This document shows, piece after piece, positions 49,201 to 57,600 of a DNA stretch of 64,000 nucleotides; positions within the stretch are counted from its first letter, which is position 1; each line of letters opens with the position of its first letter. The position numbers and the translations under genes are program-made. This stretch comes from Aptenodytes patagonicus. Lineage: Eukaryota > Chordata > Aves > Sphenisciformes > Spheniscidae. The notes beneath the pieces were generated by a model. That model made no database searches, was not told where the DNA came from, and saw only the letters and a program-made list of their open reading frames with translations. Location: NCBI RefSeq assembly GCF_965638725.1, contig NC_134949.1, forward strand, positions 83,234,017 through 83,298,016. The letters run 5' to 3'.

Positions 49201-52200
49201 TGTGACACTGTTACGCAGCTGCCCTTCATCACCTCAGGTGGCTAGGTAGGCAGCTTACAGGCTGAAGTACCTCTGTTTCATTGTGTCCTGTCCTCACAAG
49301 TACTGGCAACAAGCTCTGGGTTGTGGAAAATTGGTGCTGATGTTTGTCTAATCAGCCTCCTGTGTTTACAGTGGAGCATCTAATAAGAGCCGCTTCCAAA
49401 TGACCAGCAATTCAACCTTTGTCACCTGAGAGAGATGTCTCTAGTATTCTGCCCAGTATCCCAAAGTTAAAACAATATTTATCACAGACACTTCATCTAA
49501 CAAATACCTTCCTTAAGAAAGAAGGATGATCATTGTAGGTATGGAGAAGTTTAGTATGCTCGCCTGGAAAAATACTTTTTTTGCAGAAGGTTGCCTAAGG
49601 AATTGTCACCTACACTGACTCTTGAGGCACTCCTGGGAGTAGTACTGATCCCACCAGGCAGTTCTGCTCCCACCTCACTGATCGTTTGTTTTCCTCTGCA
49701 GCTCATCAAGGATTGCAATGAAAATGTCCAGCGCATGAAGAGCACTGAAGAGCTGATCTACCTCAGCCAGAAGATAGAATTTGAGTGCAAGGTGAGCTCA
49801 TCCATTCCCTGGGCCTTGCTCTAGCTGAATGTATTTTCTCTCTTTCCTCACAAAGTCACTTGCACTTACTTTTTGTTCTCCTCTCCAATATACACAGAAC
49901 TGTTGAACCAGAATATCATACACAGGTCAGCTCTTCATCAGTGCTTCCCTTGCCCAATTGTTTGTGTCAGCCTTCAGCTGAAGGTGCCTACCATGACTTA
50001 CGCCTGTCCAGCTGGAGAAGTGAAAGCACACTTCCCCTAGAGAAAGGCGAAAATGCAAATCCAAAACTCATGGATACCGATTTCCTTGTACGCTCTTGAC
50101 ATAAATGTTTATTTCTGTCTTGCAGATATTCCCACTCATCTCACAGTCGAGGCGACTTGTGAAGTGTGGTGAGTTGACAGCACTGGACTTCAACACCCCG
50201 AGTCCAAAATGGAAAGTCACCACCCGTCCCATCTACCTACATCTTTTCAATGACTGTCTGCTCCTGTCTCGGCCGAAGGAGTGAGTGCTTCAACACAATT
50301 CTTGCTGCCCCTTCTAAAATACCTCTCTCTTTCTGGGTCTGTGCTTTGGTGAAAGAGTCCTTTCCCCCTGCCTGCCAGCAAGTGGCAGCATTTGTCAAGT
50401 CACTCTCCTAACCCTACATTATGTGAGTATCATGCAAGTATGTGGAATCTGATATTCCCAACTCTTAATTACAACGTGATAATATAACAAGGTATCTTCT
50501 GGTCCCTAGTGCAACACTTCTATTCTGCCTCTCCATCTTTATGACGTGAAACACTAATAACCATTTATTGTAGTTTTACTTGGTAAATAATTTCTTCCTA
50601 AAGGACAGTATGAAGATTAGTGAATGTGCAAATCACTGGTTTGTGAAGAAACTAAGAGTGGTTGGTTGTGTTGGGGATGTGAGGGGGGGTGGTTTTGTTT
50701 TTAAGCTGTAAGCTATCAAATAAAATTCTGACAGGACAGAGCTTAGTATTTGTACCCTTTTCATTAAGTCCCTTCTCTCTTTTCTGGCCTTCTGAGACTT
50801 CTAGCAAGAACAAAGCTTAAGGTGCCTGAAGCAGATGAAGACTCATTAAAAGCTTTTTGCTTTCCTGACATCCGAAAACAACGTGGACTTGCTTTGTAAC
50901 CCGCATCACCTTAAAAATCACAACTTGTTTTGTTCCTCCTCTTTACCTGCAGGGGGGGACGTTTTGTTGTGTTTGATCATGCCGCTTTCTCAGATGTGCG
51001 TGGGGAGAAGTGCGAGATGAAACTGCATGGAACAAACAAAAATGTTTTCCGTCTCTTTCTACTTCAGAATTACCAGGGAAAGAGAGTGGAGTTTTTGTTT
51101 CGTACAGAGACACAGTAAGAGCTCAAGGTTACCCTCAGTATATCCCGTTACCACAGCCAGACACCTCCTAGGAGCCTGATGGTTGTCCCTCAGCTACCCA
51201 AATGCTGAAATACCAAATGCAGCTGCTGAGCAGAGGACTTGAAAAAAATCCTCTTGCCATAACAAGCCCCTAATGAACCACCTTGCTCCTCTCTCATCAT
51301 AGCTGCTCATATGATACTACCACGTTATGTCATACCATCAGCCTCCAAAAATGGGAGGTTTTGCCTTTTCCCATCCCCTTTCTCCATTTCCACTTTCTCT
51401 GCTTCCCCTAAGTACCCCCTTCCCTGACCCCTCCTGTGAGCAAACCTGTACACACACACCCCCATTCCCATCATTAGACTGCTATCCCTCACATTGAACC
51501 CTGACACCTATCTGGTGATGTTTTCCAGCAGTGAGAAGCTGAGGTGGATCTCTGCTTTGGCTCCTCCACGAGGAGAACTGGACCTCCTGGAATGCCCTGG
51601 TGAGACTGCTCTGCTACTACAGTAATAGGGGTGGTCTGGCTCAGAGGAGTTGGAGGCACTGTGAGGCAGAACATCCCAGAAAACACTCCAAGGCAGAATA
51701 CTTGCCTTTTTGTAAATAAAGAAGCTACTCATGGGCTTTCCCTCAGTGCCAGGTTCTGCCAGTTATTTTACCTATTTTTACTCCTCATATTAGGTAGAAG
51801 ACCTGTAGTCTCCCTTCCAGTTCTCTGCTCTTTAGTGTTTGGGCAATCCCTTATCCCCTACTTCCTCTGGGGCTGATGCACACAGGTTTACTGTTGCTTT
51901 CTAGTATACCATTATGATCTTTCCTCCCCTTTAGATGCACCGCAGGTTCAATGCATAAAGACTTACAAGGCTCGGGAAAATGATGAGCTGGCTTTGGAGA
52001 AAGCAGATATCATCATGGTTATGCAGTACAGCAATGATGGTGAGCAGAATGAACAATGGCTATCTTAAATTATGGGTAGGAAGTCACTCCAGTAGTGTAA
52101 TGCTTTAACAACACAATCAGGCTTCAGAAGGAGCCTCTCATTCCCAATTGTTGGATTGAGAAGATGAAGAGACTCCTCATCTTCATTAAGACACTTTATT

Positions 52201-52475
52201 TGGAAGCTGAAGGGGGATCTTTTTATTTTATCTTGGGGCCTTGTTGGAGGGGGCTTTTTGGGAAGAATGAAAAAATCTTTGACTATTTTGCCTCATGTTG
52301 TGCTTTTCCCCACACCGCAGGATGGATGGAAGGAGTAAAACTTTCAGACCGGGAGAGAGGCTGGTTCCCCTCAGAACATGTGGAACTCATCTCCAGCAAA
52401 CATGCGCGGCAGAAGAACCTGAAGGAGGAACAACGTGTGAAGAATGCCAAGCAGCAGGTCTTCTGCAAGAAATAG
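36643..52475 (+). CDS. ARHGEF5: ARHGEF5 (TIM), Rho guanine nucleotide exchange factor 5, 14 coding exons
   Basis: Dbl/ephexin-family GEF that loads GTP on Rho GTPases (mainly RhoA in mammals). The CDS starts at ATG 36655, and coding exon ends are 40222, 42141, 42579, 43160, 44233, 45315, 46804, 47786, 49791, 50280, 51114, 51599, 52039 and 52475. Every junction is GT-AG and phase-consistent, giving 1,737 residues (human about 1,597). Residues 1-1190 are acidic, Ser/Glu-rich and disordered. A '[18 protein letters not shown]' motif (Tyr 1236, Tyr 1239) is the ephexin autoinhibitory helix. DH spans about 1320-1522 ('[16 protein letters not shown]', '[17 protein letters not shown]'), PH about 1523-1650 ('[13 protein letters not shown]', 'EKLRWISAL') and SH3 about 1655-1717 ('[17 protein letters not shown]', '[13 protein letters not shown]'). 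The N-terminal block is far more diverged than the catalytic block, but '[12 protein letters not shown]' and 'DWHRQGLKR' are shared with mammals. No frameshift or premature stop. An upstream GTG in frame (36646) is not the start. Confidence 0.97.
40223..42080 (+). other. ARHGEF5: ARHGEF5 intron after first coding exon
   Basis: Begins gtgagt and ends ttgttccttcag. About 1.86 kb with no repeat or additional exon that I can support. A 146-codon open frame at 40550-40990 lacks domains. Confidence 0.7.
42081..42141 (+). CDS. ARHGEF5: ARHGEF5 coding exon 2
   Basis: 61 bases, entered in phase 1 and left in phase 2 at attgcg|gtaagt. Encodes [20 protein letters not shown], the linker that in mammals precedes the EKKP motif. 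Confidence 0.92.
42515..42579 (+). CDS. ARHGEF5: ARHGEF5 coding exon 3, with conserved internal Met
   Basis: 65 bases between catgacag|agag and ctcct|gtaagt. Encodes '[20 protein letters not shown]', clearly homologous to the mammalian EKKPKE-MGGF-RR-SKLIN segment. Met 1218 (ATG 42537) would be the start of a short TIM-like form. Confidence 0.95.
42580..42897 (+). other. ARHGEF5: ARHGEF5 intron
   Basis: 318 bases, gtaagt to ctcttcacag. Nothing recognisable inside. Confidence 0.85.
42898..43160 (+). CDS. ARHGEF5: ARHGEF5 coding exon 4, ephexin autoinhibitory helix
   Basis: 263 bases, leaving in phase 0 at gcaagag|gtaatg. Carries the [18 protein letters not shown] helix with Tyr 1236 and Tyr 1239, then a Ser-rich linker ('[19 protein letters not shown]'). 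In ephexin-family GEFs the Tyr-containing helix packs on the DH domain and is released by Src-type phosphorylation. Confidence 0.96.
43161..44072 (+). other. ARHGEF5: ARHGEF5 intron
   Basis: 912 bases, gtaatg to tctctcaag. No repeat named. A 237-codon minus-strand frame here partly mirrors the preceding exon and is not a gene. Confidence 0.7.
44073..44233 (+). CDS. ARHGEF5: ARHGEF5 coding exon 5, start of DH domain
   Basis: 161 bases, ending gccag|gtgaga in phase 2. Encodes '[20 protein letters not shown]' (DH conserved region 1) and '[16 protein letters not shown]', nearly identical in pattern to mammalian ARHGEF5. Confidence 0.97.
44234..45162 (+). other. ARHGEF5: ARHGEF5 intron
   Basis: 929 bases. 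Contains an A-rich low-complexity stretch (about 44637-44690). The acceptor is gtgctgcag. Confidence 0.75.
45163..45315 (+). CDS. ARHGEF5: ARHGEF5 coding exon 6, DH domain
   Basis: 153 bases from tgctgcag|tttcc to ttact|gtaagt. Encodes '[20 protein letters not shown]' and '[20 protein letters not shown]', the DH middle helices. Confidence 0.96.
45316..46674 (+). other. ARHGEF5: ARHGEF5 intron with CR1 tail trace
   Basis: 1,359 bases. Holds a short CR1 3' tail (about 45675-45719). The acceptor is cactcccacag. Nothing else recognised. Confidence 0.7.
45675..45719 (+). mobile_element. CR1 3' tail remnant
   Basis: About 45 bases with 'cttccaacctcaaccattct' then 'gtgattctgtaatta', the terminal signature of CR1. 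The rest of the element is missing. Confidence 0.6.
46675..46804 (+). CDS. ARHGEF5: ARHGEF5 coding exon 7, DH conserved region 3
   Basis: 130 bases, ending ctacag|gtaact in phase 0. Encodes '[20 protein letters not shown]' followed by '[11 protein letters not shown]', the conserved DH helix that contacts the GTPase. Confidence 0.97.
46805..47711 (+). other. ARHGEF5: ARHGEF5 intron
   Basis: 907 bases, gtaact to ttctcacgcag. Nothing recognised. Confidence 0.7.
47712..47786 (+). CDS. ARHGEF5: ARHGEF5 coding exon 8
   Basis: 75 bases, in phase at both ends. Encodes '[20 protein letters not shown]' and 'DALEK', within the late DH helices. Donor gaaaag|gtaagg. Confidence 0.96.
47787..49701 (+). 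other. ARHGEF5: ARHGEF5 intron carrying a CR1 insertion
   Basis: 1,915 bases. CR1 occupies about 47805-48490. The remainder is unique-looking with an A-rich run near 48823. The acceptor is ttttcctctgcag. Confidence 0.75.
47805..48490 (+). mobile_element. CR1 LINE, 5'-truncated
   Basis: CR1 in the same orientation as the host gene, starting about 20 bases after the exon 8 donor. Translation fragments are '[10 protein letters not shown]'-like, '[20 protein letters not shown]', 'WAPQYKKDI', '[19 protein letters not shown]' and '[15 protein letters not shown]'. The 3' end is 'ggactcgatgatcctcgtgg' and 'gtccctcccaactcaggcta' with tail 'ttctgtgactct'. Frameshifts interrupt it, so it is older than the 12.4 kb copy. 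Confidence 0.93.
49702..49791 (+). CDS. ARHGEF5: ARHGEF5 coding exon 9, end of DH domain
   Basis: 90 bases, in phase at both ends. Encodes '[20 protein letters not shown]' and '[10 protein letters not shown]', the terminal DH helix and DH-PH linker. Confidence 0.97.
49792..50125 (+). other. ARHGEF5: ARHGEF5 intron
   Basis: 334 bases, gtgagc to tctgtcttgcag. Nothing recognised. Confidence 0.85.
50126..50280 (+). CDS. ARHGEF5: ARHGEF5 coding exon 10, PH domain
   Basis: 155 bases. Encodes '[20 protein letters not shown]' and '[19 protein letters not shown]', the first strands of the PH domain. Donor aagga|gtgagt, phase 2. Confidence 0.97.
50281..50952 (+). other. ARHGEF5: ARHGEF5 intron
   Basis: 672 bases. 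The acceptor is ctttacctgcag. Nothing recognised. Confidence 0.8.
50953..51114 (+). CDS. ARHGEF5: ARHGEF5 coding exon 11, PH domain
   Basis: 162 bases. Encodes '[20 protein letters not shown]', '[18 protein letters not shown]' and 'VEFLFRTET'. Donor gacaca|gtaaga in phase 2. Confidence 0.97.
51115..51528 (+). other. ARHGEF5: ARHGEF5 intron
   Basis: 414 bases. Ends in a tandem acceptor, ttttccagcag. Pyrimidine-rich region near 51360-51430. Confidence 0.85.
51529..51599 (+). CDS. ARHGEF5: ARHGEF5 coding exon 12, end of PH domain
   Basis: 71 bases. The upstream acceptor (ttttccag|cagtgag) restores the conserved S-E-K-L-R-W; using the second AG would drop the Ser. Encodes '[20 protein letters not shown]', the C-terminal PH helix. 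Donor ccctg|gtgaga, phase 1. Confidence 0.95.
51600..51934 (+). other. ARHGEF5: ARHGEF5 intron
   Basis: 335 bases, gtgaga to ctcccctttag. Nothing recognised. Confidence 0.85.
51935..52039 (+). CDS. ARHGEF5: ARHGEF5 coding exon 13, SH3 domain
   Basis: 105 bases. Encodes '[20 protein letters not shown]' and '[14 protein letters not shown]', the RT-loop half of the SH3. The acidic END-EL cluster replaces the usual ALYDY core with TYKAR, as in mammalian ARHGEF5. Confidence 0.97.
52321..52475 (+). CDS. ARHGEF5: ARHGEF5 last coding exon, SH3 end and C-terminus
   Basis: 155 coding bases from ccgcag|gatgg to TAG 52473-52475. Encodes '[20 protein letters not shown]', 'VELISS' and a basic, helical tail ending '[10 protein letters not shown]'. 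Confidence 0.97.
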
Positions 52476-52734
52476 GACTCTACTCTGTTTGGACCTGTAC
52501 AGTCTCCCTGCCATGGGGAAACCATCTCTTTTTCTGTTGTTCCTCAGAAGAAACGCCTCTGTGAAGGGCATAATACAGCACTTTGACAGAACCAGGTGCT
52601 TTTTGCCAAAGAAAGCGGGAATTCAATCAGGAAAAATCATTCACTTCCTCTGTGTCACCAGGACTACGGCAGCAGTAGGAGGAAAAAAAGTTGCATGTAT
52701 TGCTTGCTTTGTGGTAGTAGGGAGGGACTTTAAT

Positions 52735-52965
52735 TGGACAGAGGTCTGGGATCTGGACTTCTGAAAATATATTCCTGGTTTTGCCACTGACAAGTTGCAG
52801 GACCTTGGGCAAGTCACTTCAGAATTCTGCCTCAGTTTTCCCATCTGTGAAATGGGGGTAAACTTACCTACCTCACTGGATGTTGTGAGGCTAAATTCAC
52901 TAGTATTAGCATACTAAGAGCTTTGAGTTCCTGAGAAGGAAGGTGCTAAGTGCAAAGCACAGTAT
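52735..52965 (+). mobile_element. MIR-like SINE in the ARHGEF5 3' UTR
   Basis: Unusually clear MIR-type sequence: 'ggttttgccactgacaagtt', 'gaccttgggcaagtcacttc', 'ctgcctcagttttcccatct', 'gtgaaatgggggtaaactta', 'cctacctcactggatgttgt', then 'agagctttgagttcctgaga' and 'aggaaggtgctaagtgcaaa'. The last part is the extended amniote form ending in a GCTTTGAG / GGYGCTA motif. Same orientation as the gene. The tRNA-related head is not evident. Confidence 0.85.
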
Positions 52966-53888
52966 AATTGAGGAGAGTTTTCCATTTGAATATCCTCTTG
53001 ATATCTTGATGGTATTGATCTCCATAGTGTAATTCCCATTTAGAACAATTTATCTATTTGATTGTGCAAGCCAAGTATTTCATTGTACCTAAATTTAACT
53101 CAGTCTTAGCATACTGTTAAGAGTCCTTGACAGCATTGGAAAATCCACTTGAGTTAAGCAAAGTTTTCAGAAGCCACTGTGATGATTTCCCCCACCTTAA
53201 GAGGTATCAAGCTGAAGAATCTGTTTCACAAAGGTCACCTCTCTTCTGAACAAGTGTCCCAGTAAACCATCTGAAATAACCCTTTTTTTTTTTTACTCTG
53301 CCTCCCACTTAAAGTAGAACAGTGACTTTCGACAAAGATTTGTATTACGTGTTGGTACATGCCCTGTACAAAATAACCATGACTAGATATATGCAATGAA
53401 GTGGCACTTTCCTGCTGCTCTTAATCTGATAGCTGACGTGGTGTTGCATGCACCATTTTGCACACTTACAGAAAACACTGAGATATTTAGCCACTGTAGA
53501 TAAAGTCAAAATATGTACCAGGGACTTTGTTCTTTTTTAGAACGCTCTGGTTTTAAGTCCAGTTTACATGCAGTCCTGCTTTTGTGCAGAACCTGTCTAT
53601 TTGAGGACATACCTTCAACTGTAAAATACTGTTTCTGTGTTAAAGTGTTTGCGTTCAGTTCAGTCAATGCAAGATCAAGTATAAGAATCAATACACCAAA
53701 GAAACAAACGTGTAGCCTTCTTGCATTTAATATATTTGAAGAATTAGTTATCTTCATATCTCCAGCCTTCTGTCCCTGTAACATTCTGCCTTTAATTCCC
53801 ATTTACATTGTATCTAGTATAGCTTATGACAGCCTATTTATATCGATAATTTTAGCTGGATTAAAAAAAAAAAGTTGCTTTTAGTCCT

Positions 53889-53921
53889 AATAAACTCATG
53901 CACTTCTCCAGTTAAAATAAA
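53889..53921 (+). terminator. ARHGEF5: Polyadenylation signals of ARHGEF5
   Basis: Two canonical AATAAA hexamers, at 53889-53894 (ctaataaactc) and 53916-53921 (aaaataaacaa), followed by a T-rich stretch ('ctttctgctttccttgttac'). These are the first strong tandem signals after the stop codon. Confidence 0.6.
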
Positions 53922-53935
53922 CAACTTTCTGCTTT

Positions 53936-56829
53936 CCTTGTTACTTAGGTTTTCATCTCAAATATAAGTAATTCAGTATTTACTGAATATATATTCAGTA
54001 TTTTCATTATTTTTCCATATAACTCTCCTTTCTAAGTGAGTATTAAGTACAAATAGCTGTATATAGCAGAGGCAGTGAAGAAAGCTTGCTTTATCAGCCA
54101 TACCCTAAGATTCTTCAGAGCGTTATCACCAACCCTGAAGTGACTGCTGCTGCAGGTTCCATAGTGGTGTTAGTCATCAGTATATTGAGGTAAGCCAAAG
54201 GGATGACCTACAGAAGATGGGAGTCTAGTCCACTATACCAGTCAGACAGGATGCAATTATTCAATTGTCTTTTAATCTATGGTCCAGACTACACAATCTG
54301 CCTACACTTTTTTCCTCCAGAAGAACTGAAGCTGGTCCCTAGCTAGGAACAAAAGCAAAGCCCTACCTCCAAGTGAAATAAGTGACATAAGAAGAGTTAT
54401 AATGCTTAGCAAGACCCATGAATGTTCAGAGATCCAAAATACCTGCTTGTCCCAGGCTGTCATGAATTTATGGAATACAGAAGCCATCAGGATCACCAGT
54501 GTCTCAACTGCGATACAGAACACTGCCATGAGATCAATTCAGTACATGCCCATGTGAGGTCATCTCATGCAGGCAGTCCGAGGCATCCTATATCCATGTC
54601 AGCTTCAACTTTGCTACTTGCATCGTGAGGAGGCAGGCCATAGATACTGCCATTCTAAATCAGGAGGCATCTTGTTAAACTTTTTAAAAGTCAAGAATTC
54701 TTTACTCTTTCAACTTCTGCTCTCAAAAACAAGCAGGCATATTGTTCATTAGAGTCTCCCAAGGTGGTTTCTATGTTAAATTCTGTATGTTCTTGTTAAA
54801 ATTCTTGTTGAGATAGGAAACGTCAAGGCCACTGTTGTTGTACTAACAGGACTTCTATACTGTTTAACTAGTCGGATCAAAGGTTAACTTCTCCCTGTCA
54901 CAGGTACAGCCTTTTTTTCCTGTTGTCAGGTTTTTGTATGTTTAGGAACATTTAAAGGTCAGCTTATGCTTCTAAGAATAAGTGCTTATACCCTGGTTTT
55001 GATAGGCCTCAACTTCTATTTAGTTAAATTTTTAGCCCCAGCACCATACTGCCACCAAAATCTATAAACAAATCTGCACTGAATTGCTTCATGCTTTTTG
55101 AAACTGATTAACATCTCCTTGGTTTGTACAAACTTAAACTAGTACAATATCCTTTACAACTGCACGTTCAGGAGGCAGGAATCAAGTTGACGGAGTATCT
55201 GCTGCATCCTATTACAATCTTAATTATGAGTCAGGATCTCTCCCTACATTATCGAATATGTATAACCCGATTTCCCCAGAAAATCAGTATTAAACAGAAG
55301 TGTAGAGTTTGTCAGCCAAATCCCTATACTTTTCTAGTAAGATCCCCAAAGAAGGTCCACAGAATAGGAACACTGTATGAGAGATGCCAGTGTTATCTTA
55401 CAACAGCTGGCTGTAAATTGAAGCATGAAGAAACAGTTGTCTTCCACAGGAACCTGTGGAGACTGATACATAGTATATCTGGACAAAAGAAATTCAGTAT
55501 TTCTATACTGAAAAAAAAATAAAAGACAACCTTTAGAGGGTGTTTACACTCATTTCTTTTTGTGGTAAGAACAGCAATGAAATACAAGCATGGACTACAT
55601 TTAAAAAGTTTTGTTGAGAATCTGAGAAATTCGTGGTTTATGTCTGAAAGTCAGTGTTATGACTACTGTCATTTTTTCATATAAAAAAGTATAAAATATA
55701 TGTAAGTATGTATGTGGCTCTAAAAAAAAAAAAACAGCTCACAGCCCTGGAGACTTATGTTGGTCCCTCCTAAAGGAGGATAAATGAAAGCATTCTCCAC
55801 AGTTCTTACTCCCTTTCACAATACTAGAAAAAGCTGGCGTTAGGACCAGATTTTAGTAAACAAACACAATCTTGCTCAGAAACAGGAACCTCTAAAACAG
55901 TGATTTTTATCTTTGCACTTTTATCTAGTATTGAAGAGGTCCCATCCCCTCTAAGATCAGAGTTGTATTTTGTCAGCTGAATGCTGCTAACAAATGAAAT
56001 GCTGTTTGAGCAGCAATAATGCTCCAGCCAGAATGTCTTGCATTTGGTGGCTGAACCAAGTGCATTGTTAGACTAATTGTACTGTCTCCAAAATGCTGGC
56101 ACACACGTTTCAGGTTGCACTCATTTAACACAATGAAACTACTCTCAGGTGAAAGCATCTGCAGAAGCAGGACCTTCTATGCTAGAGCAAACCTTGAAAC
56201 AAAGACAGGGCGTATGGGGAAATGCACAGTAGGAGAATGGTGCCCTGCCAGCAATGAGATACTGAGCCAATAACCAAGATGAGGATGAAGGATGTGCTGT
56301 CTTGGTGCTGCAGAATGCAATTAAGCAAATCACATTTTTAAGCAAGCATTTTCTTTGCTGTTTGCAGACACGCCAAGTTGTGTTTACAGCAGGCTGCACT
56401 TCACTTGGTGGTTAGGAAAGCTGTACGCAGAGGACACAAGAGCAGAGGGCTGGCTGGGTTTCTGGAACCATCGCGACCAAAGTTGCAGCACAGGTCTCTC
56501 CATCAACTGCACGTGAGAAGAAGGAAGTTGGAAAAGCCAGGTTTGGTTCACTCCTGCACTTCAGCTCGTGTAGACACCTGCAAGCGCACAAAGCTGGTTT
56601 AAATGTTACCTGAGCAGATGACAACACTTGTAGTAGTGTGAGATCACTAGTTGCCTGGTACCACTGTTAGGAGCCTTGTTTTTTTTCTAAAAATTGTTGA
56701 GTAAAGAATGAATCTGTCTTCCTGCCAGCCCACAAGGAAAGATGAGGTTCATCTCATTCATATTACACAATCCAATTTTGTAACATCTGGGTTTCCAAGG
56801 CGTGCTATTAGCAACATTTAAGCCTGCTC
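53936..56829. other. Intergenic between ARHGEF5 and NOBOX
   Basis: AT-rich. A 75-codon minus-strand frame at 54302-54529 encodes a hydrophobic peptide without a recognised family. A plus-strand frame at 55124-55522 (132 codons) has no domain. No clear repeats named. This spacer would hold any regulatory DNA upstream of the NOBOX CpG island. Confidence 0.45.
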
Positions 56830-57600
56830 CCCACGGGAACTCACGAAGCACCGTCTTCCAGGTGCCCCAAGATGTGCCAGAACCACTTCTGTACCCTACG
56901 TTCGGGGACCAGCTTTCTCCCCCCGCGGCGACCGGCTCTCTGGCCCCCCACACCCACGCTGCGAGGGAGGACAGGCGCCTTCCCGCACGGCGGCTCGCGG
57001 AAGATGGCTCCCCCTGGCCGGGTCGCCTGAGGGGACAGAAGGAAGGCGGGCAGCGCGAGCCCCCCCAGCCGCCGCAACGGCCGCCCAGCGGGGGGCCCGC
57101 CCCAGCCGCCGGCCCACCTCCGCCGCGGCGGTGGGGCTCCCGGGGCTGCGGACCCGTTACCTGAGGATGCGGCTGGGGGAGCACGCCTCTGCCGCTCCCC
57201 GCCTGCCCGGGCGGCTGAGGTAGGTTGGTCGGGTAGCCTCGGCCCCATTCTCCCCCGAGGGTCGCTGGCGGCCCAGGTGGCCTTGATGAGCCGGCTGGGG
57301 CCGGCGGCCGCAGTCCGCGCGGGGCTCGCCGCCGGGCGGGGCATTAACCGGGCCGCGCCGGGCGGGACACGCCGGCGCCGAGCCGGCATGGACGGGGCGG
57401 GCGCGGAGGAGGAGCGGGCGCCCAAAGGGCTGGGTAAGGGCTGGGCCGCGCCGCGGGGCCGGGGCGCCGGCTTTCGTTAATGACCGGGGGGGAGGCACCC
57501 GGCAATGAGCCTAATGAGCAGCCCCGGTGGAGGATAACGATCCTGTCGCCTCCTCCAAGCTGTTATCTGTGCGGCGGGCCCGCCGTGGGGGCTGTGGCGG
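56830..57600 (+). promoter_or_regulatory. NOBOX: CpG island, candidate NOBOX promoter
   Basis: GC-rich and CpG-dense from about 56.83 to 57.6 kb. It covers the likely first coding exon of NOBOX, which ends with a good donor (ctgg|gtaagg). No TATA box seen. Open frames of 120-190 codons on both strands through the island are composition artefacts. Confidence 0.6.
57388..57433 (+). CDS. NOBOX: NOBOX candidate first coding exon
   Basis: ATG 57388 has G at -3 and +4 (a strong context) and encodes '[15 protein letters not shown]' plus one base before donor ctgg|gtaagg (phase 1). The next exon at 60196 is entered in phase 1, so direct splicing yields a continuous frame with a Glu codon at the junction. 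An in-frame upstream ATG at 57286 would add 34 residues. No homology confirms this exon. Confidence 0.5.

Larger units (their letters stand above)
52476..53935 (+). other. ARHGEF5: ARHGEF5 3' UTR
   Basis: Non-coding sequence following the stop codon. It contains a MIR-like SINE (52735-52965) and ends close to two AATAAA signals. The 3' end is inferred from these signals and the start of AT-rich intergenic DNA; transcript data would fix it. Confidence 0.6.

Noticed and set aside
55124-55522. 132-codon open frame between the genes
   Set aside because: No recognisable family, no CpG or splice context, low-complexity Lys tail from an A run.
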